Assembly: GCF_000299335.2 (NCBI RefSeq)
Contig: NZ_CP004387.1
Coordinates: 1,488,001-1,552,000 of the forward strand
Origin: Isoalcanivorax pacificus W11-5
Lineage (GTDB): Bacteria > Pseudomonadota > Gammaproteobacteria > Pseudomonadales > Alcanivoracaceae
Direction: 5' to 3'
Length of the DNA stretch: 64,000 nucleotides
Made by a program: the position numbers and the translations under genes. Under the pieces are notes generated by a model, which was not told the DNA's origin, did no database searches, and was given only the letters and a program-made list of their open reading frames with translations. This document shows, piece after piece, positions 41,046-49,491 of this stretch. Position 1 is the stretch's first letter. Every line of letters begins with the position of its first letter.

Positions 41046-42014
41046 ATGTCCCTGTTCGACATGTTCATGGCAATGCTTCACCAGAGTGGCCTGCTGGCAT
41101 TGCGCGACCTGCTGCCGGCCTGGCTGGCGCTGGATCTGCGGCAACTGATTTTCGTGGTCGTCACGCCGGTGTTCATTGGTGTCACGGTGTGGGAATACCG
41201 CCGTATCCGCCATGATCCGGCGCTGTTCAATGTGCCGGAGGCGATCCGCAATTTCATGCTCGGCATGGGGTATCAGGTGACGGAGCTGCTGTTTGCCGGT
41301 GTGCTGATGTTCCCGGTATATGCGTTCGTCTACCACCACCGGCTGTTCGATCTGGAGCTGAATGTGTGGACCGGGCTGCTGGTTTTTGTCGGCACCGATT
41401 TTGTCTATTACTGGATGCACCGTACCAATCACCGGGTGCGCTGGTTCTGGGCCTCGCACGTGGTGCATCACTCCTCGGAACGGATGAATTTCTCCACCGC
41501 CATGCGCCAGAGCGCGCTGAATATCTTCAATGGCCAGTGGTTGTTCTATGTGCCGATGATCTGGCTTGGCTTCAATCCGGTGTGGATCGGTGTGGCCTAT
41601 GCGCTGTCGCTGGTGTACCAGTTCTTTATTCACACCACGCTGGTGACACGGCTGCCTGCGGTGATCGAGTTTTTCTTCAATACGCCCAGCCATCATCGTG
41701 TGCACCATGGCCGCAATCCCGGCTACATCGACACCAACTACGGCGGCATCCTGATCATCTTCGACCGGCTGTTCGGCACCTTTGCTGATGAGCGCGAGAA
41801 GGAACGCATTCACTATGGTGTCACCCAGCCACCGCCGGCCCAGGACCTGATCACGTTGTGGACGCACGAGTATCAGGCTATGTTTCGGGACATGACGAAA
41901 CGGGGCGCCGTCTGGCAACGCCTGCAACATCTGTGGCGGCCACCGGAGTGGCAGCGGCCCATGGCGAGGGAGAATGTGTGTGGCGAAGGAAGCAAGGATC
42001 GCGTTACTGATTGA
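41046..42014 (+). CDS. Sterol desaturase/fatty acid hydroxylase family protein
   Basis: A 322-residue di-iron membrane enzyme. The histidine boxes are in order: DFVYYWMHRTNH, HVVHHSSERMN and HHRVHHGRNPGYID. Four or so membrane helices surround them. The family hydroxylates or desaturates lipids; the precise substrate is not evident. The ATG follows a good GGGAGGCCGGTC site. The coding end overlaps the next gene by about 40 bases, so the two are translationally linked. AraC is divergent 126 bases away. Confidence 0.9.
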   Translation: MSLFDMFMAMLHQSGLLALRDLLPAWLALDLRQLIFVVVTPVFIGVTVWEYRRIRHDPALFNVPEAIRNFMLGMGYQVTELLFAGVLMFPVYAFVYHHRLFDLELNVWTGLLVFVGTDFVYYWMHRTNHRVRWFWASHVVHHSSERMNFSTAMRQSALNIFNGQWLFYVPMIWLGFNPVWIGVAYALSLVYQFFIHTTLVTRLPAVIEFFFNTPSHHRVHHGRNPGYIDTNYGGILIIFDRLFGTFADEREKERIHYGVTQPPPAQDLITLWTHEYQAMFRDMTKRGAVWQRLQHLWRPPEWQRPMARENVCGEGSKDRVTD

Positions 42015-42714
42015 CTGTGACAACGTCAGTTATCGTTCCGCGGAAGGGGTGCTGGATGAACTGTCGAAGTACGGCAAGGTGAATGTGCGGCACGCTTACG
42101 GCAACTGGAAAAGCGAACAGCTCAAGGGCTGGGAAGAACAGTTGCACCCGCTGGCGATCAAGCCGATCCAGCAGTTTGCCTACACCACCGGCAAGAACGC
42201 CACCGATGCGGCCATGATCATCGACGCGATGGATATTCTCTACGCCGGCAACGTGGACGCCTTTGCGCTGATGACCAGCGACAGCGACTTCACCCCGCTG
42301 GTGATGCGGCTGCTGGCGGAAGGCAAGCTGGTGTACGGGTTCGGCGCAAAGAAAACCCCGCAGCCGTTTGTGAAAGCCTGCTCGCAGTTTATCTATACCG
42401 AGAACCTGGAAAAGGACGAGGAAGACGACGACACCGAGGCGGACCTGCTGGCGAAACGCAAGTTGCCCCGGGCAAAGCTGCGCAATGATGCCGGGCTGGT
42501 GCGCCTGCTGCGCAATGCGGTGGCGCAGTCCGCCGAGGAGGATGGCTGGTCGAATCTGAGTCGTGTCGGGCAGTACATCTCCAACAACGCTTCCTTTTCG
42601 CCCGTGAATTACGGCTACAAGAAACTCAGCGATCTGATTCGCGCGAGTGACCTGTTTGCGATTGAAATGCGCAACGGCACCTTGATGTATATCCGCGACG
42701 CGCGCGCAAAATAG
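41974..42714 (+). CDS. NYN nuclease-like protein with C-terminal OST-HTH/LOTUS domain
   Basis: A 246-residue protein. The N-terminal NYN (PIN-like) domain has the acidic residues LLIDCDNVSYR, NATDAAMIIDAMD and MTSDSDFTPLVMRL, the expected metal-binding pattern of this RNase fold. After an acidic linker (DEEDDDTEADLL) comes an OST-HTH/LOTUS-like RNA-binding domain (GWSNLSRVGQYISNN...NYGYKKLSDLIRAS). The start could be ATG 41974 or GTG 41980; the latter has the better ribosome-site spacing. It overlaps the hydroxylase gene. Confidence 0.88.
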   Translation: MCVAKEARIALLIDCDNVSYRSAEGVLDELSKYGKVNVRHAYGNWKSEQLKGWEEQLHPLAIKPIQQFAYTTGKNATDAAMIIDAMDILYAGNVDAFALMTSDSDFTPLVMRLLAEGKLVYGFGAKKTPQPFVKACSQFIYTENLEKDEEDDDTEADLLAKRKLPRAKLRNDAGLVRLLRNAVAQSAEEDGWSNLSRVGQYISNNASFSPVNYGYKKLSDLIRASDLFAIEMRNGTLMYIRDARAK

Positions 42715-42738
42715 GGGGCCGGCTGGCCCCCTGTGCTT

Positions 42739-43161
42739 TCAGGACGCAAAGGTCGTATAACCCTCTTCCGAGATCGGCCAGAAAGGATTGTGCGCCACCT
42801 CCCACATATGCCCGTCCGGGTCGGCGAAATAGCCGGCATACCCTCCCCAGAACGTCGCCTGCGGTGTTTTCACCGCCTCCGCACCGGCGGCCAGGGCCTG
42901 CTGGTAGACCGTATCCACTTCGTCACGATCCAGCGTGTTGTGGCCCAGCGCACAGGTGCTGCTGCCAGGCTGGTAGGGTCTTGTGCTGTCCTGCGCATAG
43001 GCATCGCGCTGGAACAGCGACAACACCATGCCGTTGATCTGGAAGAACAGCACCTGTTCGTTTTCAAACGCGGGTTGCCAGCCGAGGCCGCCGCAATAGA
43101 ACGCCTTGCTGCGGGCAATGTCGGCGACGGACAGGGTGATGACGGAAACACGTTGCTGCAT
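42739..43161 (-). CDS. VOC-family (glyoxalase/bleomycin-resistance fold) protein
   Basis: A 140-residue protein starting at the ATG at 43161. VITLSVADIARSKAFYCGGLGW opens the fold and GYFADPDGHMWEVAHNPFW is the usual closing metal-edge strand (E of WEVA). The family uses a divalent metal for varied lyase, dioxygenase or binding functions; none can be chosen here. The longer upstream open frame is low-quality sequence and rejected. Confidence 0.87.
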   Translation of the reverse strand: MQQRVSVITLSVADIARSKAFYCGGLGWQPAFENEQVLFFQINGMVLSLFQRDAYAQDSTRPYQPGSSTCALGHNTLDRDEVDTVYQQALAAGAEAVKTPQATFWGGYAGYFADPDGHMWEVAHNPFWPISEEGYTTFAS

Positions 43162-43376
43162 GGGACACCTCTCATGACATACAGAAAAACCGGCGGGCCC
43201 TGTGGCACGCCGGGGATGTATGTCGCGGGGCGGGACAAGAAACCCGTCAGAATCCCTGGGCGGGATGGCCGGACTAACCGACACCGGCCTGTCTTTTTCG
43301 ACAAGGGGAATTCTGGCATTGCCCGGGAAGGGGCTCAAGGGGAGGCGCCGGCGTCCCTGTCCGGCGCCAGGGGAGA

Positions 43377-44333
43377 TCAGTCCAGGCGCACGAACGGCGT
43401 CAGGGTGTCGTCCACCCGTTGTGACAGTTGCGCGTCGTCCAGTGTCTGATGCGACAGGTCGTTGGCGCGTTGCAGCAGGGCCATCAGGTGCGAGCCTTCG
43501 AAGTCCTGGCTGTCTGGCTGTGCCAGGCCGACGGTCTCGTTGTCGTTGAGCAGGGCGTCCCACTTGTCCCGCACAGCGGCCCAGAAGCGGCTGGTCTTTT
43601 CCCAGTAGCTGGCGGCCGGCGACAGATCGAAGGTGTCATCGCGGGTGTAGGTATTGGTGCCCACTTCGTGTGCCAGGTACTGATCGTTGGCGCGGTTGAA
43701 CTTGTAGCTGTCCTGCTCGTGTACCCAGCCAGTGGGCGTGATGGTGTGGCGGTTGGTGCTCACCAGCACGTCATAGTCGTTGCGGGTGGTGTGTTCACGG
43801 CGTGGCAGGGGGCGCCAGGTGACGTCTGAGGTCCAGGTGGAAATGCCGTGGCCATGTTCCCAGCGACCGATGCCGGCGTAGCGCGGGCTGTCGTCCACCT
43901 GCCAGACGGTCTGCACCCATTTGCCGGCGGCGTCTGCCGGGCTGATGTGGCGCTGTGTCCAGCGGTAGTCGCCGGCGTAGGCCCAGAAGTCCGTGGCCTG
44001 GTAGGTCCAGTCCTGGCGCCAGTGTTTCACCACATGGCCGCGCTCGGAGACCAGAATGTGTTGCAGCACGATGTGCTCGGGAGTGTCTTCCACCACCAGC
44101 ACCAGTTCGTGAGCCTCGGAGGTATGGCTGTCGTGCAGGTGGTAGTCCGGGGCCAGCGCCAGGTTTTCCAGGAAGTCGAAGGTCACCGCGTAATGGCCGG
44201 CCATGGCGAGAATGGCCTGGCGGTCACGCTCACGGTCGGCGGTATCGGTGGTGTCGAGGGCCGGGGTGGTGGCGCAGGCGGCCAGGCCCAGCAGGGCGGT
44301 ACTCAGCAGCAGCCGCGAAAGCAGGTGTGCCAT
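43377..44333 (-). CDS. DUF6607 family lipoprotein
   Basis: A 318-residue protein starting after AAAGGACCTGCTGAC. A lipobox signal (LLGLAAC, cysteine near residue 20) precedes a tryptophan-rich domain (HWRQDWTYQATDFWAYAGDYRW, GRWEHGHGISTWTSDVTWRPLPRREHTTR), which fits DUF6607. This family often occurs with iron or haem uptake genes, and a Fur-like site is present upstream. Function unknown. Confidence 0.82.
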   Translation of the reverse strand: MAHLLSRLLLSTALLGLAACATTPALDTTDTADRERDRQAILAMAGHYAVTFDFLENLALAPDYHLHDSHTSEAHELVLVVEDTPEHIVLQHILVSERGHVVKHWRQDWTYQATDFWAYAGDYRWTQRHISPADAAGKWVQTVWQVDDSPRYAGIGRWEHGHGISTWTSDVTWRPLPRREHTTRNDYDVLVSTNRHTITPTGWVHEQDSYKFNRANDQYLAHEVGTNTYTRDDTFDLSPAASYWEKTSRFWAAVRDKWDALLNDNETVGLAQPDSQDFEGSHLMALLQRANDLSHQTLDDAQLSQRVDDTLTPFVRLD

Positions 44334-44388
44334 GTCAGCAGGTCCTTTCTGGTACGGGGTAGGAGAAAGGGCGCATCTTTCCATTAAT

Positions 44389-44407
44389 GGGAATTGTTAT
44401 CAATAGC
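44389..44407. promoter_or_regulatory. Fur-box-like site upstream of the DUF6607 gene
   Basis: On the minus strand the 19-mer GCTATTGATAACAATTCCC matches the GATAATGATAATCATTATC Fur consensus at 13 of 19 positions by my count. It lies about 55 bases upstream of the DUF6607 start. Confidence 0.5.
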
Positions 44408-44433
44408 AGTTGTGAATATTTCTGATCTGTGGC

Positions 44434-45960
44434 TCAGAACAGCCCGTGCAGAAACCAGCCTGCGTCACAGCGGTATAGCCAGCACAGGGCCTGGTTGCCG
44501 GGGTGGCGGGCAAGGAAGTAGTCGCGTTGGCGGGGCTGTTGCCACCAGTGGCTGCTCAGGGTGCGGTCCGGGCCGAGCAGGGCCAGGGGGGCGCCGCGCC
44601 AGCGAGGCTGGCCATCACTGCCGGTGCTCAGCGGCTGGGGTGGATCGAACAGCCACAGGGGTTGCCGGGCATGCGGCGGTTGTGCGGGCGCGATGCTGGC
44701 CGCAGGGCGCAGGGGATCGGTCAGTGCCTGGGCCAGCTCCGGCAGGTGCTCATCGCACTGGCGCACCTGGCGCAGGCTCAGGCCGGGCAGGCTGGCAAGC
44801 TTTTCCAGCAGGGCATGGCGTCCGGCGCGCTCGCCGGGGTCGTGGAACAGGACGTGGCTGGTGCCCTCGATCCGCTCCGGGCGGCTGGCAGTCAGCACCA
44901 GACGCAGCACGGGGGCACGCAGGCGGTGTTGCTCCAGATGCCGACCGGTGAGCGTGAGCCAGGTGGCGGCATCACTGCCGGGCCGGGTGCGGCGCACGAT
45001 CAGCGGCGGCGCTTCACCCAGGTGGTCGGTCAGTTGCCAGCGGATACTGCGCACGGCCTGGTGGCGCCAGTGCAGGTGGCTTTCCAGTTCTGCCAGTTGG
45101 CGTTGCATCAGTGGCAACAGGGATTGCTGGTGGGTGATCGGTTCTTCGACATCGTACTGGCTGCGGAAACGGGCGGGTGGCGTGACGGATTCGCGCGGGT
45201 CGGGGCGCTCGCCGAGCAGCCGTTCCAGCCAGTGCAGGAAGGGTTTGCCGAAGCGCCGGCCCAGCGCCGGGCGGGGCAGGGCGATCAGCGCCGCGAGACT
45301 GTGGAAACCCGGTGCCAACAGTTTGTCTTTCAGGGTGCTGTGCAGCGGCAGGAGGTCCAGGGACAGGCTGGCCAGCGCCAGCGAAAAGACATCGCGCAGG
45401 TCCGGGCCGGCGGGGTCTGGTCCCAGCCGGCTGCGGTGCAGCGCCTGCAGGCTGACATCCGCCGGGACGTGGCTCAGCGTCCAGGCGGCCAGCGGCGTAT
45501 GGCCCAGCCCGGCCTGCCAGTCCAGCGGGCCGTCGGACAGACGGGTGAACAGGGCCACCAGCAGGTTTTCGCTGCCCCGGAACAGCCGCAGGCTGCCGCC
45601 GAGATCCAGCAGCAGGCCGGGGGACGTGGTCAGGTCGTCGGTGCCGGGCTGCTGACCCTGTTCGGCCACGCAGGGCTGGTGCAGGGCTACGCCGGGCGTG
45701 AACCGCAGCAGTTGCCAGGCCAGTTGCTGCAAGTGTTGCCGCTCCGCTGCGAGGTCGCGCTGGCAGACGCGCAGGCCGTCGCACAGGGCGTGAGCGGTGG
45801 CCAGCTTCATGCCGGGTGTGATGCCGGCGGCGTGGCTGAGTGGACAGGCCAGCAACACCCGCTGTCGCCCGGCCAGTACCGCCGGGGTCTGTGCATCACT
45901 GTGCAGCGCTTCCAGCGGCAGTTGTGGCAGGCGAACGGCACACCAGAGTGGCTCGGGCAT
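44434..45960 (-). CDS. imuB: ImuB, Y-family polymerase-like mutagenesis factor
   Basis: A 508-residue protein of the Y-family fold (MPEPLWCAVRLPQLPLEALHSD..., ACPLSHAAGITPGMKLATAHALC, LLLDLGGSLRLFRG). The acidic catalytic residues of active Y-family polymerases are not visible, as expected for ImuB, which acts as an adaptor between ImuA, the beta clamp and DnaE2. It starts 2 bases after the imuA stop, on the same strand. Confidence 0.9.
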   Translation of the reverse strand: MPEPLWCAVRLPQLPLEALHSDAQTPAVLAGRQRVLLACPLSHAAGITPGMKLATAHALCDGLRVCQRDLAAERQHLQQLAWQLLRFTPGVALHQPCVAEQGQQPGTDDLTTSPGLLLDLGGSLRLFRGSENLLVALFTRLSDGPLDWQAGLGHTPLAAWTLSHVPADVSLQALHRSRLGPDPAGPDLRDVFSLALASLSLDLLPLHSTLKDKLLAPGFHSLAALIALPRPALGRRFGKPFLHWLERLLGERPDPRESVTPPARFRSQYDVEEPITHQQSLLPLMQRQLAELESHLHWRHQAVRSIRWQLTDHLGEAPPLIVRRTRPGSDAATWLTLTGRHLEQHRLRAPVLRLVLTASRPERIEGTSHVLFHDPGERAGRHALLEKLASLPGLSLRQVRQCDEHLPELAQALTDPLRPAASIAPAQPPHARQPLWLFDPPQPLSTGSDGQPRWRGAPLALLGPDRTLSSHWWQQPRQRDYFLARHPGNQALCWLYRCDAGWFLHGLF

Positions 45961-45962
45961 GT

Positions 45963-46889
45963 TCAGTGCTCCTGGTCCACCGCCCGGCGCCTGCGCCGCC
46001 GGGCCGCAGCGGGCGGCGTCTTGGGCGCCACGGGGGCGGCAGCGGGCAGCGGCACATCGCCGGCGGGGCGGCCCGGCAGGTCCAGCACGGGGGGCGCGGC
46101 AGCCTTGCCGGGCAGGCCGAGACGGTATTCCGGTGGTTCCTGCGGCGGCTCGGGACGCGGCGTGATGGCCGGCAGAGTGGGCGAGTGCGTATCCATATGG
46201 GCCGGCGTGGCCGCGTGCGCCGGGGCAGTCGCCGGCTGGCGCAGCGAGGGAGGAAACCAGGCCAGCGTCATCTGCTGCCCGGCCCAGCCACCAGGCTGCT
46301 TGATGATCTCCAGCTGCACGTCGGCTTCAGGTTGTTGCACTGGCGTCAGGCCCAGCCGCAGTGGTGCCGGGGAGCTGTGATGGCGGAAGTGGCTGTCGCG
46401 TATGGCGACCAGCCAGCAGCGACCCTGCTGGGCGGCGAGGTGCAGGCGGCGCAGCAGGCGCGGGTCCCGTTCCTGGCGGGGCAGCCACACCAGCATGGCC
46501 GTTACGGCATCGGAGCTGGCGGCTTCCAGGCAGGCACGCCGCAGCAGTGCCGGCTGGTTTGCCGGGGCCGTGAGCAACAGCAGGCGTTCCAGTGGAATGC
46601 CTGCGGCCTGCCAGGCGGCTGCGCCAGGGAGCGCCGGGGGATTGGCCAGCACCACCAGGCCTTCATCGCCTGTCCGGGCCAGGGCAGGCAACAGCAGGCG
46701 CAAGGGGCACAGTGCCTCGCACAGTATTTCCGTCAGGCCATGGGCTGGCCAGCCGCCGTGGTGCAGGGCACTGTCCAGCGCGGCGAAGCCGGTGGGCCGT
46801 GCCGTGGGCCGGCTTGCGCCGGCACTGTCGCGGCCCCGCCAGATGTCCGGGCGGTGCAGCAGTGACTGGAGTGGGGGCTGGGTAGGCAT
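45963..46889 (-). CDS. imuA: ImuA, RecA/SulA-like mutagenesis factor
   Basis: A 308-residue protein whose N-terminal part (PTGFAALDSALHHGGWPAHGLTEIL, LVVLANPPALPGAAAWQAAGI) is the ImuA/SulA-like domain. The last third is proline/alanine-rich and ends with a basic RRRRRR tract. With ImuB and DnaE2 it forms the SOS mutasome. A LexA box sits 12 bases upstream. It starts the imuA-imuB operon. Confidence 0.9.
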   Translation of the reverse strand: MPTQPPLQSLLHRPDIWRGRDSAGASRPTARPTGFAALDSALHHGGWPAHGLTEILCEALCPLRLLLPALARTGDEGLVVLANPPALPGAAAWQAAGIPLERLLLLTAPANQPALLRRACLEAASSDAVTAMLVWLPRQERDPRLLRRLHLAAQQGRCWLVAIRDSHFRHHSSPAPLRLGLTPVQQPEADVQLEIIKQPGGWAGQQMTLAWFPPSLRQPATAPAHAATPAHMDTHSPTLPAITPRPEPPQEPPEYRLGLPGKAAAPPVLDLPGRPAGDVPLPAAAPVAPKTPPAAARRRRRRAVDQEH

Positions 46890-46901
46890 GGCTTCATGAT
46901 A

Positions 46902-46917
46902 CTGTCTGTATGGACAG
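46902..46917. promoter_or_regulatory. LexA (SOS) box of imuA-imuB
   Basis: CTGTCTGTATGGACAG matches CTGT-N8-ACAG exactly and differs from the dnaE2 box at only two of 16 positions. It lies 12 bases upstream of the imuA start. Confidence 0.88.
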
Positions 46918-47010
46918 TATCATAGGGGTGGCGATTGCCGAAAACGGGCAGTGCCGGAGGGGGAAAGCCGATATGCTGCCATGCTTTCCCTTTGTGCTTC
47001 AGGAGTGACC

Positions 47011-47385
47011 ATGAGCGACGCTCAGTCCGCCGGTCTGCAGGCGCGCCGCGAGGTGATGGGTGATGACTTTGTTGACCGTGCCCTCGGCAATGCCACCGAT
47101 TTCACGCAGCCGCTGCAGGATTTTCTCAATGAACATGCCTGGGGTGGCGTCTGGACCCGGGCCGGGCTGGATCGACGCACCCGCAGCCTGGTCACACTGG
47201 CAGCCCTGACGGCGCTGAAGTGCCCGCAGGAGCTGAAAGGCCATGTGCGTGGCGCGCTGAACAATGGCTGCAGTGTGGAGGAAATTCGCGAAACGTTATT
47301 GCATTGCGCGGTCTACGCGGGCGCGCCGGCCGCCATTGATGCCTTCCGGGCGGCGCAGGAAGTCATCGACGCCGCCCAGGCATGA
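47011..47385 (+). CDS. Carboxymuconolactone decarboxylase family protein
   Basis: A 124-residue alpha-helical protein starting after CAGGAGTGACC. RRTRSLVTLAALTALKCPQELKGHVRGALNNGCSVEEI and LLHCAVYAGAPAAIDAFRAAQE are the PcaC/CMD signature. PcaC proper decarboxylates 4-carboxymuconolactone; many paralogues have redox or unknown roles. No other protocatechuate genes are adjacent, so the function is open. It is divergent from imuA. Confidence 0.9.
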   Translation: MSDAQSAGLQARREVMGDDFVDRALGNATDFTQPLQDFLNEHAWGGVWTRAGLDRRTRSLVTLAALTALKCPQELKGHVRGALNNGCSVEEIRETLLHCAVYAGAPAAIDAFRAAQEVIDAAQA

Positions 47386-47391
47386 CATGCA

Positions 47392-47423
47392 CGCCGCTGC
47401 CTGCTTCAGGACAGGCGGCGGCG
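47392..47423. terminator. Convergent hairpin between CMD and lipoprotein genes
   Basis: CGCCGCTGCCTG pairs with CAGGCGGCGGCG (one G-T wobble), forming a 12-bp stem with an 8-base loop right after the CMD stop. No T-tract follows on either strand. Confidence 0.5.
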
Positions 47424-47428
47424 CGGGT

Positions 47429-48787
47429 TCAGGGTGTCTGGCTGAAGAACAGGTATTCGAGAATACGTTCCTGCGGCAGGTAACCGTCCGCATGGCTCAG
47501 TGGTTCGGTGTGGTAGGAACTGTAGATCACCTGGCCGTCACCGTGGCTGAACTGGTAGGTCATTAGCGCGCTGGTTTCCCCCGGGAATCCGTACGCGGCC
47601 ACATCGGCGCGCACCAGTGGCGTTACGCTGGTTTCATCCAGGGGCTTGAGCAGGTGCCAGCCTGACAGGAAGCCGGCCAGGGTCACGGCAGTGCCATCGA
47701 TGCAGTCGTCTCCGGCACAGGTCACGTTGGTCAGCCAGTCGGCCAGTGCCACATCCACCACCGTCGCGTTGAGCGTCTCCAGTGTGTCGCCACTGGTCAG
47801 CGCGGGCGCCACATCACCATGAAATGCCTCCACCCATTCGCTGGCCCAGTCAGTGGCATACAGCACGCCGCCTTCTGCCACGAACTGTTGCAGGATGGTC
47901 TGCCAGTTGACGTTGTCGGGCAGGTCGGCGCCGCAGTTCACGTACACAATGTCATAGCCGAACAGGCGTGGCTGGCCGTCCTGGCTGGCGAACAGCTCGG
48001 TAACATCCGGATAGCTGGTGGGCAGTACACCATTGCCGTCGTACAGATCGAACGTTTCCGTGCCCAGTTCCAGGCCATCACCGCCACTGAGGTCGCAAGG
48101 AAAATCCTCGCCCAGTTCCTGCTGGAGGCAGTCACAGAGTTCGGTCGGGTCCTCAATGGCCTGGCAGTCTTCAAGGCTGGCCGGTGCAGCGAGCAGGCTG
48201 CTGCGTGTCACGGGGGAGTGGACATGACGATGGCCGTGAGTCAGCACCGCAGCGCTACGCGCGGCCAGGCCGCTGCTGCCGATTTCGCCCATGCCCATTT
48301 TGGCGAGCAGGTCTTCAATGCGGTCGTAATCGCCAGTGACCACGGCAATGCGCGCTGCGCCGGCAGCGGTGTCATTGTCGAAGGCCACAGGGCCGAGCTG
48401 GCCTGGGTTGGAACCGTTCAGGGCCAGCGTATGGGTCAATGACCAGGCCCCCTTGCGGGCATGCAGTACGCTGCCGGGGGGCAGGTCGGTCACTTCGAAG
48501 CTGAATTGGCCGTCGGCGCCGGAGCAAGTCCACTCACTGGCGTTGTCCGGGGCCGGGCAGTCCTGCGCAACGGCTGCGCGCGCATCAATGGCGATACGGG
48601 CATCGTTTTCGCTGATATGCAGTGTGGCGCCAGCGATGGGGGTGCTGCCATTGGGGGCAACCAGTGTGCCGGTAAGGGTGCCGGTGTAAGGTTCAGCCGG
48701 AGCGCTGTTGCCGCCTCCGCTCCCTCCGCCGCCACCGCAGGCGGTCAGTCCGGTGACCGCCAGAATCAGCCATATCTTCCTTTGCAT
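47429..48787 (-). CDS. Glycine-linker lipoprotein, second example
   Basis: A 452-residue lipoprotein starting at the ATG at 48787. The lipobox TGLTAC is followed by a glycine-rich linker (GGGGGSGGG). The early part (GTLTGTLVAPNGSTPIAGATLHI) resembles a carboxypeptidase-regulatory-like or Ig-type beta domain. Cysteine-rich acidic segments follow (CQAIEDPTELCDCLQQELGEDFPCD), and a later segment (FVAEGGVLYATDWASEWVEAF) resembles ThuA/GATase-like folds. Function is unknown. Confidence 0.78.
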   Translation of the reverse strand: MQRKIWLILAVTGLTACGGGGGSGGGNSAPAEPYTGTLTGTLVAPNGSTPIAGATLHISENDARIAIDARAAVAQDCPAPDNASEWTCSGADGQFSFEVTDLPPGSVLHARKGAWSLTHTLALNGSNPGQLGPVAFDNDTAAGAARIAVVTGDYDRIEDLLAKMGMGEIGSSGLAARSAAVLTHGHRHVHSPVTRSSLLAAPASLEDCQAIEDPTELCDCLQQELGEDFPCDLSGGDGLELGTETFDLYDGNGVLPTSYPDVTELFASQDGQPRLFGYDIVYVNCGADLPDNVNWQTILQQFVAEGGVLYATDWASEWVEAFHGDVAPALTSGDTLETLNATVVDVALADWLTNVTCAGDDCIDGTAVTLAGFLSGWHLLKPLDETSVTPLVRADVAAYGFPGETSALMTYQFSHGDGQVIYSSYHTEPLSHADGYLPQERILEYLFFSQTP

Positions 48788-48886
48788 GCCTCGCTCCTTT
48801 TTTACAACAGCGCTGTATTTCGCCATCAGTGATGGACGGGGATCTTTTTAAAGGAGCAGGGCATGAAAGACACGTAAGCATGTCTT

Positions 48887-48906
48887 ACTGGTAGTGTGCT
48901 ACCAGT
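48887..48906. terminator. Hairpin at the end of the CYTH gene
   Basis: ACTGGTAG (48887-48894) and CTACCAGT (48899-48906) form a perfect 8-bp stem with a TGTG loop, straddling the CYTH stop codon. A second small hairpin (AAGACA/TGTCTT) follows on the CYTH strand. Probably a terminator. Confidence 0.45.
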
Positions 48907-49360
48907 CTCGGAACGGGCGCTGGCTCAAGGCGCTGTTGAAATAACGCGGGTCATCAGTGACTTCCTCGCCGGCCCAGGCAGGCAGCGTCAGGGCGGCCTG
49001 TTCGTCCGGCAGTTCCACTTCGGCCACGACCAGGCCGTCGTTGTCGCCATGGAACACGTCCACTTCCCAGACAAACGCCGCGACCGGCAACCGGTAACGG
49101 GTTTTTTCGATGCGGCCGGCCGGGCAAAGTGCGAGCATGTCGCGGGCGTCGTCCACGGGCACGGGGTACTCGAACTCAGCGCGCCGGGCGCCTTCGTTGC
49201 GACCCTTGACGGTGAGGAAAGCGCGTTCACCGGCGATGCGCACCCGCACGGTAGCTTCCGGGGTATGGCTCAGATAACCCTGGCTCAGATATTCGCCGGC
49301 CTGGCCGGCCAGCATGGCGGTATCACGCACCAGGAACTTGCGTTCGATTTCCACACCCAT
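48899..49360 (-). CDS. CYTH-domain protein (triphosphate tunnel metalloenzyme)
   Basis: A 153-residue protein starting MGVEIERKFLV at 49360, giving the EIERKF signature at the N terminus. TVRVRIAGERAFLTVKGRN and EKTRYRLPV, WEVDVFHGDNDGLVVAEVEL supply the alternating charged tunnel residues. CYTH proteins hydrolyse triphosphates or make cyclic AMP; small bacterial ones like this usually act as inorganic triphosphatases. A TTG 6 codons upstream is a weaker start. Confidence 0.92.
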   Translation of the reverse strand: MGVEIERKFLVRDTAMLAGQAGEYLSQGYLSHTPEATVRVRIAGERAFLTVKGRNEGARRAEFEYPVPVDDARDMLALCPAGRIEKTRYRLPVAAFVWEVDVFHGDNDGLVVAEVELPDEQAALTLPAWAGEEVTDDPRYFNSALSQRPFRDW

Positions 49361-49491
49361 GGGGTACCTCGCGTTCAATCCGGCAGTGGGGAAGTGAGTG
49401 TAGCGGATTCATCCGGCGGCGGCTGTCTGTTGAATAAATGACATTCATCATCTATTTTTGACGCTTTCCCGATGCAGGCAGTGAGGGTGGC

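Noticed and set aside
44503-46380. 625-codon plus-strand frame across imuB and imuA
   Set aside because: It runs antisense through two recognisable genes and their junction and has no domain features.
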